From: Cellulomonas sp. S1-8
GTDB lineage: Bacteria; Actinomycetota; Actinomycetes; Actinomycetales; Cellulomonadaceae
NCBI RefSeq assembly: GCF_026184235.1
Contig: NZ_CP110806.1
Span: 4,402,001-4,466,000, forward strand
Direction: 5' to 3'
DNA length: 64,000 nt
Shown here: positions 43,486 through 52,517 of the stretch, piece after piece
Layout: each line of letters begins with the position of its first letter
Numbering within the stretch: position 1 is the stretch's first letter
Position numbers and translations under genes: made by a program
The notes under the pieces: generated by a model
The model's database searches: none
The model's input: the letters and a program-made list of their open reading frames with translations, nothing else
Told to the model about the DNA's origin: nothing

Positions 43486-44409
43486 ATGCGCATCCTGATG
43501 TTCGGTCGTGGGGTGATCGCGACGATCTACGGTCGCGTGCTGCACGCCGCCGGGCACGACGTCGAGTTCTACGTGCGTCCGGGTCGCGCTGCGCAGTACG
43601 GGGACGAGGTGCAGCTGGACTGGATCGACGGGCGCCGCAAGCCGTTCGGCCGGCGGGTGCGTGAGTCGTTCCGGACCCCGTTGCGGGAGTCCCTCGACCC
43701 GGGCCACGGCTTCGATCTGATCGTCCTCAGCGTCGGGCACCATCGTCTCGCCGAGGCAGCCGCGTTCCTCGCTCCCCGACTGGGCACGGCGACGGTGCTC
43801 GTGTTCGGCAACCTCTGGGAGGAGCCGCTCACCGCCGCCGCACCGATCCCCGCCGACCAGCTCGTGTTCGGGTTCCCGCAAGGGGGCGGCGGTCTCGGCG
43901 ACGACGGCGTGCTGTCGGGCGCGATCCTGCCCGCCGTCCTCATCGGCACGACGGACGCTCCGCCGACTCGGCGGGAGCAGGAGGTGATCGCCGCCTTCCG
44001 CCAGGCAGGCCTCGCCGTCCGGCAGGAGAAGGACATGCGCGGGTGGCTGTGGCTCCACTTCATCGCCGACGCCGGCATGTTCGACCAGGCGATACGCAGC
44101 GGGTCGCTGGCGCACATGATCGGAGACCGTCGGGCGTTCCGCGACGCGTTCGTGACGACTCGCGAGCTGCTGCCCGTCATCGAGGCTCGGGGCGTCGACC
44201 TGCGCCGGCACCGCGGCGCGACGACGCCGTTCCGGCTGCCCGGCCTGGTCGCCGCGGCGTCCGGGTGGGCGACCTCCCTGATCCCGCTGGCTCGCAGGAG
44301 CCTCGCGGCGCACACGGATCCGCACACCACGGAGGCGCGCGCCGTCCTGGCGGACACGCTGCGCGAAGCGCGCCGGCTCGGCATCCCCACCCCGCGCCTC
44401 GAGCGGTGA
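43486..44409 (+). CDS. Ketopantoate-reductase (ApbA/PanE) family protein
   Basis: 307 aa; ATG 43486 after CGGAGAGG. N-terminal Rossmann start MRILMFGRGVIATIYGRVLH with G-x-G-x3 pattern, then VLSVGHHRLAEAAAFLAPR and FGFPQGGGGLGDDGVL. The ApbA C-terminal helical domain follows (MRGWLWLHFIADAGM). Compared with true PanE, several substrate residues differ, and TetR control points to an inducible oxidoreductase rather than pantothenate synthesis. Reaction unknown. Confidence 0.82.
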   Translation: MRILMFGRGVIATIYGRVLHAAGHDVEFYVRPGRAAQYGDEVQLDWIDGRRKPFGRRVRESFRTPLRESLDPGHGFDLIVLSVGHHRLAEAAAFLAPRLGTATVLVFGNLWEEPLTAAAPIPADQLVFGFPQGGGGLGDDGVLSGAILPAVLIGTTDAPPTRREQEVIAAFRQAGLAVRQEKDMRGWLWLHFIADAGMFDQAIRSGSLAHMIGDRRAFRDAFVTTRELLPVIEARGVDLRRHRGATTPFRLPGLVAAASGWATSLIPLARRSLAAHTDPHTTEARAVLADTLREARRLGIPTPRLER

Positions 44410-44503
44410 GCTCAGCTTCCTCGGTGCCGACGGCGACCTCCGCCGCGGGCGGCGCGATCAGCCCCGGCCTCGTGGGTGCGCGAGCGATCGATCGACACGG
44501 GCA

Positions 44504-45433
44504 TCACCCCTGGTCCGCGAGGCCGTAGTGGCGCCGGGCGGCAGCCCAGACGCGCGCCCGCACCGTCCGGTCGTGGGAGACCGGCGGGGTGGTGGCGCGC
44601 CGGTCGCGGTCGAAGTACGCGCCCGTCGTCCCGGCGAGCGCGGGGTCGGTCGCGAGGCGCAGCGCGGCCCGCGCACCGTCGGCCGGGGTGAGCATGGTGC
44701 GCCGGATCAGGCCGCCGAGCGGCGTGAGCCAGCGGGGCACGAGGTCGTCGATGATGTCGGTCGCCACGATGCCGGGGTGGGCCGCGTTGACGGTGACGCC
44801 GCGGTCCGCGAGCCGGTCGGCGAGCTCGTACCCGGCGATCACGGCCAGCAGCTTCGCGCGGGCGTAGGCCTCGAACGGGACGAAGCCTGCGGCGGGGTTG
44901 AGCGCCCGCACGTCGTCGAGCTGGGACGGGTCCAGGGCGGCGGGCCGCGCGCGTCCCCCGAGCTTGATCTGCCGGGTGTCGTTGAGGGAGTCCGACGCGA
45001 CGCCGACGACGCGGCCGCCGCCGCGGACCAACGGCTCAGTCAGCAGCGCGCTGAGGCCGAAAGCCGCGAGATGGTGGAGCGCCACGTGCCGCTCGACGCC
45101 GTCCACCGACAGGGCGTGCTGCGCGAAGTGCGCCCCCGCGTTGTTGACCAGCAGGTGCAGCACCGGGTGCTCGGCGGCGATGCGCTCGGCCGCGGCGACG
45201 ACGTCGGCGCGGCGCGTGAGGTCGCCCTCGACGACGCGGAACCGGCCGGGTCCCGCCACCCGCGCGACCTCCTCGGCGACGTCCGCGGCGCGGCGCGCGT
45301 CCCGGGCGACGGTGACGACCGTCGCACCCCGGCGGGCGAGCTCGACGGCGATGACGCGGCCCATCCCGCCGGTCGCGCCGGTGACCAGCGCGACCCTGTC
45401 GGTGAGGTCCACCGGGGCGACGTCGGCGCTCAT
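44504..45433 (-). CDS. Short-chain dehydrogenase/reductase
   Basis: 309 aa. Classical SDR: ALVTGATGGMGRVIAVEL (cofactor glycines), LLVNNAGAHF (NNAG), GVASDSLND (Ser) and EAYARAKLLAVIAG (Tyr-x3-Lys). The length and the HPGIVATDII region resemble retinol-dehydrogenase-like SDRs. Start ATG 45433 overlaps the stop of the preceding NAD(P)-binding gene (ATGA), so the two are one operon, probably controlled by the divergent TetR at 46130. Substrate unknown. Confidence 0.9.
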   Translation of the reverse strand: MSADVAPVDLTDRVALVTGATGGMGRVIAVELARRGATVVTVARDARRAADVAEEVARVAGPGRFRVVEGDLTRRADVVAAAERIAAEHPVLHLLVNNAGAHFAQHALSVDGVERHVALHHLAAFGLSALLTEPLVRGGGRVVGVASDSLNDTRQIKLGGRARPAALDPSQLDDVRALNPAAGFVPFEAYARAKLLAVIAGYELADRLADRGVTVNAAHPGIVATDIIDDLVPRWLTPLGGLIRRTMLTPADGARAALRLATDPALAGTTGAYFDRDRRATTPPVSHDRTVRARVWAAARRHYGLADQG

Positions 45434-46047
45434 CGCGCGATCCGGGGAAGGCCGCGCAGGAACGCCGGGGTCTCGACCTCACGCACCAGGAAGTCGGCGA
45501 GGTCGGCGCGGGCGATGCGCGACCACAGCCGGATCGGCAGCCGCTCGCCGGTGCGGTAGCCGCGCGTCGCGGGCCCGTCGGCGAGCGCCGGGGGGCGCAC
45601 GAGCGTCCAGTCCAGGCCGGACGCGGTGACGAGCTGCTCCATCGCCTCCTTGTCGCGCATCCGGTCGGCGACGCCCGCCCAGACCGCGCGCACGTACAGC
45701 GACCGGTCGCGGCTCTCGGCGACGCCGTGCGCGCTGACGACGACGAGACGGCGGACGTCGGCCGCGCGCATGGCGGGGACGACGGTGCGCAGGGCGTCCG
45801 TGCACACGGTCGTGGGCCCCTTCGGTGCGCCGCCCAGCGCGCTGACGACGGCGTCGGCACCGCGCAGCGCCGGGACGAGGCTTCGGGTGTCGGCGACGTC
45901 GGTCCACACCGCCTTGGTCATGCCCTCCCGCGCGGGCAGTGCGCCGTGGCGACGCACGACGGCGACGACGCGGTGCCCTCGGTCGAGGGCCGCCCCGACC
46001 ACCCGGCCGCCGGTGGCGCCGCTCGCCCCCAGCACGACGATCCGCAT
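45430..46047 (-). CDS. NAD(P)H-binding atypical SDR
   Basis: 205 aa from ATG 46047, so that the protein begins MRIVVLGASGATGGRVVGAA, the NmrA/BVR-B-like Rossmann motif; ATG 46068 would add seven residues. ADAVVSALGGAPKGPT, VVVSAHGVAESRD and WTLVRPPALADGP are typical. It lacks the Tyr-x3-Lys catalytic pair of classical SDRs. First gene of the operon with the SDR at 44504, divergent from a TetR gene. Confidence 0.85.
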   Translation of the reverse strand: MRIVVLGASGATGGRVVGAALDRGHRVVAVVRRHGALPAREGMTKAVWTDVADTRSLVPALRGADAVVSALGGAPKGPTTVCTDALRTVVPAMRAADVRRLVVVSAHGVAESRDRSLYVRAVWAGVADRMRDKEAMEQLVTASGLDWTLVRPPALADGPATRGYRTGERLPIRLWSRIARADLADFLVREVETPAFLRGLPRIAR

Positions 46048-46129
46048 CTGCGATACATTCTGTCCCATAGGGTGAGTGTGGGCTCTGGCGGGTTCTGAGT
46101 CAATCCGTCTCACAGATGGGGTGGTGCCG

Positions 46130-46708
46130 GTGGCGTCAACCGACCCGCGGTCCGTACGCAGCCGCGAGGCCATCCTCGACGCAGCCCGGGGCCTCCTCGT
46201 CGAGCACGGGCCGGCCGCCGTGACGCACGTCCAGGTCGCCGACCGCGCCGGTGTCGGCCGCGCCACGGTCTACCGGCACTGGCCCCAGGCGCACGATCTG
46301 CTGTCCGAGGCGATGTCCCAGGTCCCGTTCCCGTTCTTCGACGAGCCGACGACACCGGTCCGCGCATGGCTGAAGCGCAACCTCGAGGCGATCGCCGCGC
46401 AGCTCCGGCTCGTGGAGGTCCGCGCCGTGGCGACGACCCTCGCCAACGGCGCGATCTGGGACGCGGGCCTCGACGCCCGGCGGCAGGCGTTCGCCGACGC
46501 CGTCGAGGGCCGCATCGCGGCGGCCCTCACGCAGGCCGCGGCCGACGGCGAGGTCACGCTCCGCGTCGACCCGGCGTCGGCCGCCGCGATCCTGCTCGGC
46601 CCGGCGTTCTACCGCGCCACGTTCGAGGTGGCCGACGTGACGCCCGACCTCATCGAGGCGTCGCTCGACGCCGTCGGCACGTGGACGCCGGGGTGTGCCG
46701 CTCACTGA
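46130..46708 (+). CDS. TetR-family regulator
   Basis: 192 aa taking GTG 46130 with GGGGTGG five bases upstream; GTG at 46121 or 46124 is also possible. HTH: REAILDAARGLLVEHGPAAV THVQVADRAGVGRATVYRHW (split here). C-terminal domain of the TetR_C_11-like kind (LLGPAFYRATFEVADVT). Likely regulator of the divergent two-gene SDR operon; the 82-bp gap contains CTCACCCTATGGGAC-type partly symmetric sequence but no clear dyad. Confidence 0.87.
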   Translation: MASTDPRSVRSREAILDAARGLLVEHGPAAVTHVQVADRAGVGRATVYRHWPQAHDLLSEAMSQVPFPFFDEPTTPVRAWLKRNLEAIAAQLRLVEVRAVATTLANGAIWDAGLDARRQAFADAVEGRIAAALTQAAADGEVTLRVDPASAAAILLGPAFYRATFEVADVTPDLIEASLDAVGTWTPGCAAH

Positions 46709-46788
46709 GCGGACGTGATCGCAGTGATCAGCAGGCGCTCAGCTCTACGTCGGCAGCGTCGCCCCGATAGACCCGACCGTCGACGTCG

Positions 46789-47166
46789 TCATGCGAGCAC
46801 CCACCGGCCGACCAGGTCGAGCAGGGCCGGGCGACGGGCCGCGAGGTCTGCCGGCGCCACGGTGACCGTCCCGCGGTCCGCGGTGATCCACTCGACGAGG
46901 TCGTCGGCGGCGAACGTGAACGTCTCGGCGTCCTGCCGTACCTTCACGCCCCGGTGCAGGATCAGCTGGACCCGGTCCGTCGGGCGCAGGTTGAACGTCA
47001 CACGGTCCACGCCACCGTAGGTGAAGCTCGGCGCGTTCCACTTGACCTGCTCCGCCACCCCGACGGGCAGCGACAGGATCGCCAGCCGCAGGGAGCGCAC
47101 GTCGTCAGCGAGCGGGTGGTCGAGCTCATCGAGAAACGCGTCCACTGCGGGGTTGCGGTTGGTCAT
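46789..47166 (-). CDS. DUF1801-domain protein
   Basis: 125 aa. NPAVDAFLDELDHPLADDVR SLRLAILSL (split here), EQVKWNAPSFTYGGVDRVTF and LQLILHRGVKV match the YdhG/DUF1801 fold, a small alpha/beta protein related to frataxin-like folds and of unknown function. Monocistronic; converges with the TetR gene. Confidence 0.87.
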   Translation of the reverse strand: MTNRNPAVDAFLDELDHPLADDVRSLRLAILSLPVGVAEQVKWNAPSFTYGGVDRVTFNLRPTDRVQLILHRGVKVRQDAETFTFAADDLVEWITADRGTVTVAPADLAARRPALLDLVGRWVLA

Positions 47167-47234
47167 GTCAGCCTCTCGTCAGGAACGTCGCCTGGCCGAG
47201 GCGACCGGGAGTCTCGGGCGTCCGTGGCGGCACG

Positions 47235-47930
47235 CTAGGAACGCGCCGCGTCGACCGCGGCCGCGAGGGTCCGCTCCGCCTGGTCGCCGAGGTCGTGCTC
47301 GTCGAGCAGCGCGCGCGCCGCGTCGAGGTCGGGGGTCGCGTCCGCTCCGCTGCGGACGCTGAGCTCAGCGCGGTAGAGCCGCGCCTCGAACACCTCGACC
47401 GGCGGGGCGTCGGCGAACCGGATGAGCCCCGCGTCGAGCACAGCGATCGCCTGGACCTCGTCACCGCGCGCGTCACCCTGCCGTGCGGCGACGTCGATCA
47501 CCCGGCCGAGGCCGTGCCGGCGCTCCGTCGGGTCGTCCTCGGACGCACCCGCGCGGTAGAAGCGGAGCCAGTTGCCGCCGACGTCCACGACCGAGAAGCC
47601 GGTCGCCGTGCCGGCCTTGCGGCGCGGCGGCAGGAGGCGCGGGATGCCCTTGATCGGCACCTTGCCGTACCGCTCCCGCAGCCCGGCCTTGAACGCGTCG
47701 TGCCGTTCACCGGGCTCGGCGACGGTGATGACGGTGCTGCCGTACGAGGCGGCCGGGTCGAATCCGTCGATGGTGAACAGGTGGATCGCGATGTCGTCCA
47801 GCTCCACGACCGCGCAGGGGTTGGGGCGGCGCTGCTCGAAGGTGACCCTGAACCCGAGCGCACGGTAGAACACGAGCGCCTCGTCCAGGTCCGCGCACGG
47901 CAGCATCGGGTAGGTACGTTCGCCGGCCAT
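47235..47930 (-). CDS. VOC-family (bleomycin-resistance-like) protein with helical C terminus
   Basis: 231 aa; ATG 47930 after GAGGGGG. Residues 1-125: YPMLPCADLDEALVFYRALG, VVELDDIAIHLF, GFSVVDVGGNWLRFYR, a single glyoxalase/bleomycin-resistance fold. The C-terminal 90 residues (RVIDVAARQGDARGDEVQAI, EARLYRAELSVRSG, ARALLDEHDLGDQAERTLA) are tetratricopeptide-like helices. Such fusions are frequent in actinobacteria without known substrate. Confidence 0.85.
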   Translation of the reverse strand: MAGERTYPMLPCADLDEALVFYRALGFRVTFEQRRPNPCAVVELDDIAIHLFTIDGFDPAASYGSTVITVAEPGERHDAFKAGLRERYGKVPIKGIPRLLPPRRKAGTATGFSVVDVGGNWLRFYRAGASEDDPTERRHGLGRVIDVAARQGDARGDEVQAIAVLDAGLIRFADAPPVEVFEARLYRAELSVRSGADATPDLDAARALLDEHDLGDQAERTLAAAVDAARS

Positions 47931-48216
47931 CAGGTCCCCCTCGGCGAGGCGCGAGCAGCCCGGACGGCGCACCCTCGCCCACAGGAACGGATCGGGTGGT
48001 CAGACTATCCACGCCGTTCCGGCGAGCGCACATGGCACGGGGGTCCGCGGCCGGGGCGTCCACCTCGTGTCCGCGCCGGATTCTCAGAGGATTCTGTAAC
48101 TCGACGAGCACAGTAGGTAGTGCAAAGTTCCACTATCTCTACGGATCGACGTCACCGCCGACGTCATCAGGTGTCGGCGCGACCGTCCGATCTCCCTCGT
48201 GAGAAGGAGCCCGACG

Positions 48217-48675
48217 ATGGTGCGGAAGATCATCTCGACCCTGGCGGCATCCGCCCTGCTGGCCCTGAGCCTGTTCGGCGCGGCGCAGCCGGCACAGGCC
48301 GCCGCGTCCGGCAGCCAGCTTCGCAACAAGGACACCGGACTGTGCGTCGACCGTCGGGAGCACCCCGAGCGGCCGGTGGCGGCGTTCACCACCAAGTGCA
48401 ACGGCTCGGCCACGCAGCGCTGGGTCTACTCGGCGGCGGACCAGACCATTCGCACCCCGGACGGCCGGTGCCTGGCCACCGGGAGCTCCTCCGGAATCTT
48501 CGTCACGGCCTGTGACAGCGGCCTGCTGGTGCGTTGGGGACAGACCAGCGACGGCCGTATCCACCAGCTCGACTGGGGCATCGGCTGCATCGAGGACTTC
48601 CGCACGGCCACGCTCACCTGGGGCGCCTGCACCAACAGCCCCAACGAGGTCTGGTCGCCGCTGGCGACCGTCTGA
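48217..48675 (+). CDS. Secreted ricin-type beta-trefoil lectin protein
   Basis: 152 aa; ATG 48217 with AAGGAG upstream. Signal peptide ends at AQPAQAAA. The mature protein is one beta-trefoil: QLRNKDTGLCVDRREHPERP, TQRWVYSAADQTIRTPDGRC LATGSSS (split here) and WGACTNSPNEVW, with QRW-like and paired Cys residues, though the Q-x-W triplets are incomplete. Exported carbohydrate binding is the likely activity. Not linked to a catalytic domain, unlike most such modules in cellulolytic actinobacteria. Flanked by intergenic DNA with the recurrent TCGAGATG motif. Confidence 0.82.
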   Translation: MVRKIISTLAASALLALSLFGAAQPAQAAASGSQLRNKDTGLCVDRREHPERPVAAFTTKCNGSATQRWVYSAADQTIRTPDGRCLATGSSSGIFVTACDSGLLVRWGQTSDGRIHQLDWGIGCIEDFRTATLTWGACTNSPNEVWSPLATV

Positions 48676-48705
48676 CCCTGTCGGGTGCGGCCGGCCCCGC
48701 GCCGA

Positions 48706-48731
48706 TGTCGAGATGCGGGGCAGATCGACTG
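48706..48731 (+). repeat. Recurrent intergenic motif, copy A
   Basis: Begins TGTCGAGATGCGGGGC and continues CAGATCGACTG. It matches copies B (52468) and C (53921) at most positions over 26 bases. It lies between the lectin gene and the 3' end of the broken vapC gene. Confidence 0.5.
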
Positions 48732-48781
48732 CCCGAGGGGGGTCCGGGGCCTCAGGCGCACGGCGGTGGCTCGACCCTCTG

Positions 48782-49167
48782 CTACGGCGCGCGGACCTCG
48801 AGGACGTCGTCGAGGCCCGTGAAGTCACCGACGTTCCTCGTGACCAGCACGGCGCCGTGAGCGTGGGCCGTCGCCGCGATCAGCAGGTCGAACGCCCGGG
48901 CACGCGGCTGCCGCCCGGCCGCGATCGCCTTCGTCGCCAGCAGGGCGTAGGACGACGCGACCGTGTCGTCGATCGGCAGGGCGGCCAGCGCGCTCTCGGC
49001 ACTCGACAGGACCCGCATCCGCGCGCCGCCCTGCTCTCGGGTGTGCGCGCGATCAGGACCCCGAAGCGCAGCTCGGCCAGCGTCGCCATGCTGATCGCGG
49101 CTTCATCGCCCGTGGTGGTCGGCACCAGCCCGTCGATCAGGATGTTCGTGTCGAGGATCAGCCTCAC
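48782..49167 (-). pseudogene. PIN-domain toxin (VapC), broken by a frameshift
   Basis: From GTG 49167 the frame reads RLILDTNILIDGLVPTTTGD (first acidic residue Asp of PIN) and ATLAELRFGVLIARTPES. Near 49018 the frame is lost; the remainder MRVLSSAESALAALPIDDTV and ARAFDLLIAATAHAHGAVLVT RN (split here) with DF is in another frame to 48782. Together they form a full PIN ribonuclease of about 128 aa. The upstream antitoxin is also truncated, so the pair is probably dead. Confidence 0.78.
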
Positions 49168-49274
49168 CGGTGGGTGCCGCGCTCGAACGGATCGGTCGCG
49201 GCGCCGTCGACCAGCGCCATGTCCTCGTTCCAGTGAGGCCAGCGCTGGGGTCGACCACCGGGTTTCGCGGGCCG
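49164..49274 (-). pseudogene. Remnant of the VapB antitoxin
   Basis: The frame preceding vapC reads RWPHWNEDMALVDGAATDPF ERGTHR (split here) and its TGA overlaps the toxin GTG. This is a typical C-terminal tail of a VapB partner. It is open upstream only to a stop at 49275 and contains no start or DNA-binding part; the grpB-like gene on the other strand now begins there. Confidence 0.5.
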
Positions 49275-49287
49275 CTAGCCTCGGACG

Positions 49288-49887
49288 GTGGTCAGCGCCG
49301 AGGAGATCGTCCGCCATCACCCTGACGACCCCGACGGCGCCGAGTGGCTCGTGCCGTCCCCGCCGGCCGACGTCGTCATCGTCGAGTACGACACCCGCTG
49401 GCCCGCCGCGTACGAGGCGCTCGCCGACCTCGTCCGGGAGGCGCTCGGCGACGCGGTGCTCGCGCTCGAGCACGTCGGGTCCACGTCGGTCCCCGGCCTG
49501 GCGGCGAAGTCGATCGTCGACCTCGACCTGACCGTCGCCGACTCGACCGACGAGCCGAGCTACGTGCCGGCGCTGGAAACCGCAGGCTTCACGCTCGTCC
49601 TGCGCGAGCGCGGCTGGCACGAGCACCGCCTCCTCGTCTCGGACACCCCGCAGGCCAACCTGCACGTGTGGAGCCCGGACAGCCCCGAGGCCGTCCGCCA
49701 CGTGCTCCTGCGCGACTGGCTGCGGGAGCACCCGGAGGATCGTGAGGCCTACGCAGCTGCCAAGCGCTCGGCCGCTGACCGCCTGCGCATGGCAGGGGGT
49801 GGTCGGACGGCGGACTACAACGAGCTGAAGGCCCCGGCGATCCGCGAGATCCTGGACCGGCTCTTCCACGCGCACGCCCTGCTCTGA
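49288..49887 (+). CDS. GrpB-family (UPF0157) nucleotidyltransferase-fold protein
   Basis: 199 aa from GTG 49288. The signature HVGSTSVPGLAAKSIVDLDL is exact for the GrpB/UPF0157 family, a nucleotidyltransferase-like fold whose enzymatic role is not settled; HEHRLLVSDTPQANLHVW and FRDWLREHPEDREAYAA-like text also match. Monocistronic; converges with the universal stress protein gene. Confidence 0.9.
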   Translation: MVSAEEIVRHHPDDPDGAEWLVPSPPADVVIVEYDTRWPAAYEALADLVREALGDAVLALEHVGSTSVPGLAAKSIVDLDLTVADSTDEPSYVPALETAGFTLVLRERGWHEHRLLVSDTPQANLHVWSPDSPEAVRHVLLRDWLREHPEDREAYAAAKRSAADRLRMAGGGRTADYNELKAPAIREILDRLFHAHALL

Positions 49888-49912
49888 CCCGGCGGGCGAG
49901 GTACACGACAGC

Positions 49913-50377
49913 TCAGCCGGCGCCGCGCTCGCTGTTCGAGGTCGGGCGGCAGACCAGCACCGGGCAGGGCGCGGAGTGCTGCACGCGCGAGGCGGTGCTG
50001 CCGAGCAGGATCGTCCTGGTCAGTCCCCGGCTGCCCGAGGCCAGGGAGATCAGGTCGGCGTCGACGTCCTCCGCTGCCCGGATGATCTCCTGCGCGGGCG
50101 AGCCGCTGCGGATCTCCTTGTGGACGGTGGGCCCCCACCCGTCGAACTCCGCGGCGACGATGTCGACGGCGGTGCGGGCCTCCTGCGTGAAGCTGAGCCC
50201 GGCGAGCTCGGTCGGCTGCTCGGCGCCCAGCTCGTTGGCGAAGGGGACGGCCGCGTAGGGGCTGACCACGGCGACGACCGTCAGGTCGGTGATCTCGCGG
50301 GAGTCGGCGATCCACTTGAACTGCCGGGCCGCGACCAGCGAAGCCCGCGAGCCGTCGGTGGCGACGATGACGTGCAT
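49913..50377 (-). CDS. Universal stress protein (UspA family)
   Basis: 154 aa from ATG 50377. MHVIVATDGSRASLVAARQF opens the fold, and LISLASGSRGLTRTILLGST ASRVQHSAPCPVLV (split here) holds the ATP-binding G-x2-G-x9-G(S/T) pattern. It starts two bases after the stop of the amino acid permease gene, so it is translated from the same mRNA; small Usp domains paired with APC permeases are common. Probable ATP-binding stress regulator of the transporter (inference). Confidence 0.9.
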   Translation of the reverse strand: MHVIVATDGSRASLVAARQFKWIADSREITDLTVVAVVSPYAAVPFANELGAEQPTELAGLSFTQEARTAVDIVAAEFDGWGPTVHKEIRSGSPAQEIIRAAEDVDADLISLASGSRGLTRTILLGSTASRVQHSAPCPVLVCRPTSNSERGAG

Positions 50378-50379
50378 GG

Positions 50380-51849
50380 TCAGGGCTCCTTGTGCGCAGC
50401 GGATGGTCCGGGAGCAGCGACGTCGTCGGGCTCGGCTTCCGGTGGGCGTCGGGGCGTCGTGCCGCGGAACTTCTCGAGCAGGTAGAGCACGAGGCCGACG
50501 GCCAGCAGGCCGCCCACCCACAGGAGCGCCGCCGGGTCGTCGATCAGCGTGTACACCAGCACGGCGACGTTGCCGACGATGCCGGCGAACAGCAGCGGCG
50601 TGCTCGCCCGGTAGGTGTCCGCCGTCTCGTCGTTGCCCCGCAGCTTCAGGCAGGCGACGATCACGAGCGCGTAGATGAAGAGCAGGAACACCACGGTGAT
50701 CGTCGCGAGGCGGTCGACGACGTCGAGCCGGTCGTCCACGGGCAGCCCGGCCTGGCTCGCGCGGATCGCCGCCCCGATCACTAGCAGGGCACCGACGACG
50801 GCGGCGCCGAAGAGCAGCGCGACGTACGGGCTGCGGCGCGTCGGGTGGATCTTGGCGAAGACCGAGGGCACGACGTCCTCGCGAGCCATCCCGTACAGGA
50901 TCCGGGACTGCGCGACGACGGTGACCAGGGCGGTGTTGCTGATCGCGATCATGGCGACCAGCCCGAAGACGACCAGCATGATCGCGGCCGGGACGAAGAA
51001 GAGGTCGGCGCGGATGACCTCGAGCAGGGTCTCGCCGGCGAGCGTCTCGATCGGGACCGCGAGGGCCGCCGAGACGGAGACGAGCACGTAGACCACGCCC
51101 GCGGTCAGCATCCCGCCGATCAGCGCCCGCGGGAAGGCGCGCGAGGGGTCGACGGTCTCCTCGGCGACGTTGGCGGCGTTCTCGAAGCCGGTCATGGCGA
51201 AGAAGGCCAGCGAGACGCCCGCGAGCACCGCCAGGACGGGCGAGCCCTCCGCGCTGAACTCCAGCAGCACGCCCGGGTCGTTGACGCCGTTCACCAGCGC
51301 GATCACGCCGATCGCCACGACGACGACCAGGCCGCTGAGCTCGATGAACGTCATGACGACGTTCGCCACCACGGACTCGGTGATCCCGATCAGGTTGATG
51401 ACCGTGATGAGCGCCACGAAGAGCAGCGCGACGCCGGTGCCTATCCAGATCGACTCCTCCGACAGCCCGACGAGGTCGCTGAAGTAGCGCACGAACCCCG
51501 AGGCCAGCGACCCGACCGCGGCCATGTTGGCCGAGAGCATGCAGATCGTGATGAAGAACGTCAGCAAGGGCTTGCGGAAGGCCTTGTGCACGTAGAGCGA
51601 AGCGCCGGCCGCCTTCGGGTACTTGGTCACCAGCTCGGCGTACGCGAGGCCGGTGACGGCGGCGATCGCGACGCCGGCCAGGAAGGCCATCCAGAAGGCG
51701 CCGCCGACGGCCGCGGCGACCAGGCCGACGAGCACGTAGATGCCCGAGCCGAGGACGTCGCCGACCACGTAGAAGTACAGCTGCCGGGCGGTGATCGAGC
51801 GCTTGAGCTCGCTGCGCCCCGTGAGGTCCTCGGTCGCGGGAGTGGCCAT
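50380..51849 (-). CDS. APC-family amino acid permease
   Basis: 489 aa from ATG 51849; about 12 membrane helices. ITARQLYFYVVGDVLGSGIY VLVG (split here) is the conserved first helix, and FFAMTGFENAANVAEETVDP SRAFPRAL (split here) the signature of cationic/neutral amino acid APC transporters; SRILYGMAREDVVP follows. Imports or exchanges amino acids at the cytoplasmic membrane; specificity unknown. Forms an operon with the Usp gene. A short GTGTGTTACAC dyad lies just upstream (about 51866-51876). Confidence 0.9.
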   Translation of the reverse strand: MATPATEDLTGRSELKRSITARQLYFYVVGDVLGSGIYVLVGLVAAAVGGAFWMAFLAGVAIAAVTGLAYAELVTKYPKAAGASLYVHKAFRKPLLTFFITICMLSANMAAVGSLASGFVRYFSDLVGLSEESIWIGTGVALLFVALITVINLIGITESVVANVVMTFIELSGLVVVVAIGVIALVNGVNDPGVLLEFSAEGSPVLAVLAGVSLAFFAMTGFENAANVAEETVDPSRAFPRALIGGMLTAGVVYVLVSVSAALAVPIETLAGETLLEVIRADLFFVPAAIMLVVFGLVAMIAISNTALVTVVAQSRILYGMAREDVVPSVFAKIHPTRRSPYVALLFGAAVVGALLVIGAAIRASQAGLPVDDRLDVVDRLATITVVFLLFIYALVIVACLKLRGNDETADTYRASTPLLFAGIVGNVAVLVYTLIDDPAALLWVGGLLAVGLVLYLLEKFRGTTPRRPPEAEPDDVAAPGPSAAHKEP

Positions 51850-52101
51850 GCGATCGACCGTACTGTGATGTGTGTTACACGCGCGTTCCAACTTCTCGCA
51901 CGGCGGTCAGGCTCCGGGTACTCGACGTGGAGGCCGCGCCCGGGGGCTGCCGTCGAGCGACCCGCCTGAGTCCCTCGCGCCCTCGGAGCCCGTCTCCGGT
52001 CGCGGGCGTCGTGGCCGTGCGCCATGATCCGGTTGCTCCCGATTCACCCGAAACGTCGGATCCTCCGGCAGGCCGCCGGACCCCTCCCCCTTGGAGTTCT
52101 C

Positions 52102-52305
52102 ATGCTCGCGCTCGTCGCTGCCGCGATCTTCGCCCTCGCCCTGCTCCTCGACCTCGTCGAGGCGAACGTCGGGGACGCTCTGACCCCACAGACGCTGATG
52201 TTCGTCGGTCTGTTCTTCCTCGCGCTGCACCTGGGAGGACTTGGCGGCGCGTCGCCGGTGAACGGCGGCTGGCGGGGGCGTGGGGGGACGTCCCGCCGGC
52301 GGTAG
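52102..52305 (+). CDS. Small two-helix membrane protein (unknown)
   Basis: 67 aa from ATG 52102, preceded by TTGGAG; an upstream ATG at 52024 has no ribosome site. LALVAAAIFALALLLDLVEA and LMFVGLFFLALHLGG are membrane helices, and the tail is Gly/Arg-rich. No family recognised. Similar small proteins are widespread in actinobacteria. Followed by a clear terminator. Confidence 0.6.
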   Translation: MLALVAAAIFALALLLDLVEANVGDALTPQTLMFVGLFFLALHLGGLGGASPVNGGWRGRGGTSRRR

Positions 52306-52342
52306 GGGCTCGTACCACCCGCTCCCGTCATCACGCCGGAAC

Positions 52343-52390
52343 GCACCAAGAGGTCACGACGCGCTCGGCGCGTTCGTGGCCTCTTGGTGC
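52343..52390. terminator. Hairpin after the small membrane protein gene
   Basis: GCACCAAGAGG and CCTCTTGGTGC pair fully; the inner parts CACGA/TCGTG and GCGC continue the stem with small bulges. Placed 38 bases after the stop codon. No T-run. Confidence 0.7.
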
Positions 52391-52452
52391 ATCCGGGAGG
52401 AGCAGCACGGGCGGCTCATTCCTGCCTCGGTCAAATCAATCTTGCATTTCGA

Positions 52453-52493
52453 CATCTCGACATCAACTGTCGAGATGCGGCGCACATTGACCG
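52453..52493 (+). repeat. Recurrent intergenic motif, copy B, with inverted pair
   Basis: CATCTCGACA (52453-52462) and TGTCGAGATG (52468-52477) are exact inverted copies five bases apart. The right one continues CGGCGCACATTGACCG, as in copies A and C. To the left is TCAAATCAATCTTGC, which is also seen in altered form next to copies C and E. It is upstream of the NUDIX gene. Confidence 0.6.
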
Positions 52494-52517
52494 CTGACGT
52501 GCGGGCTACCTTGAACC

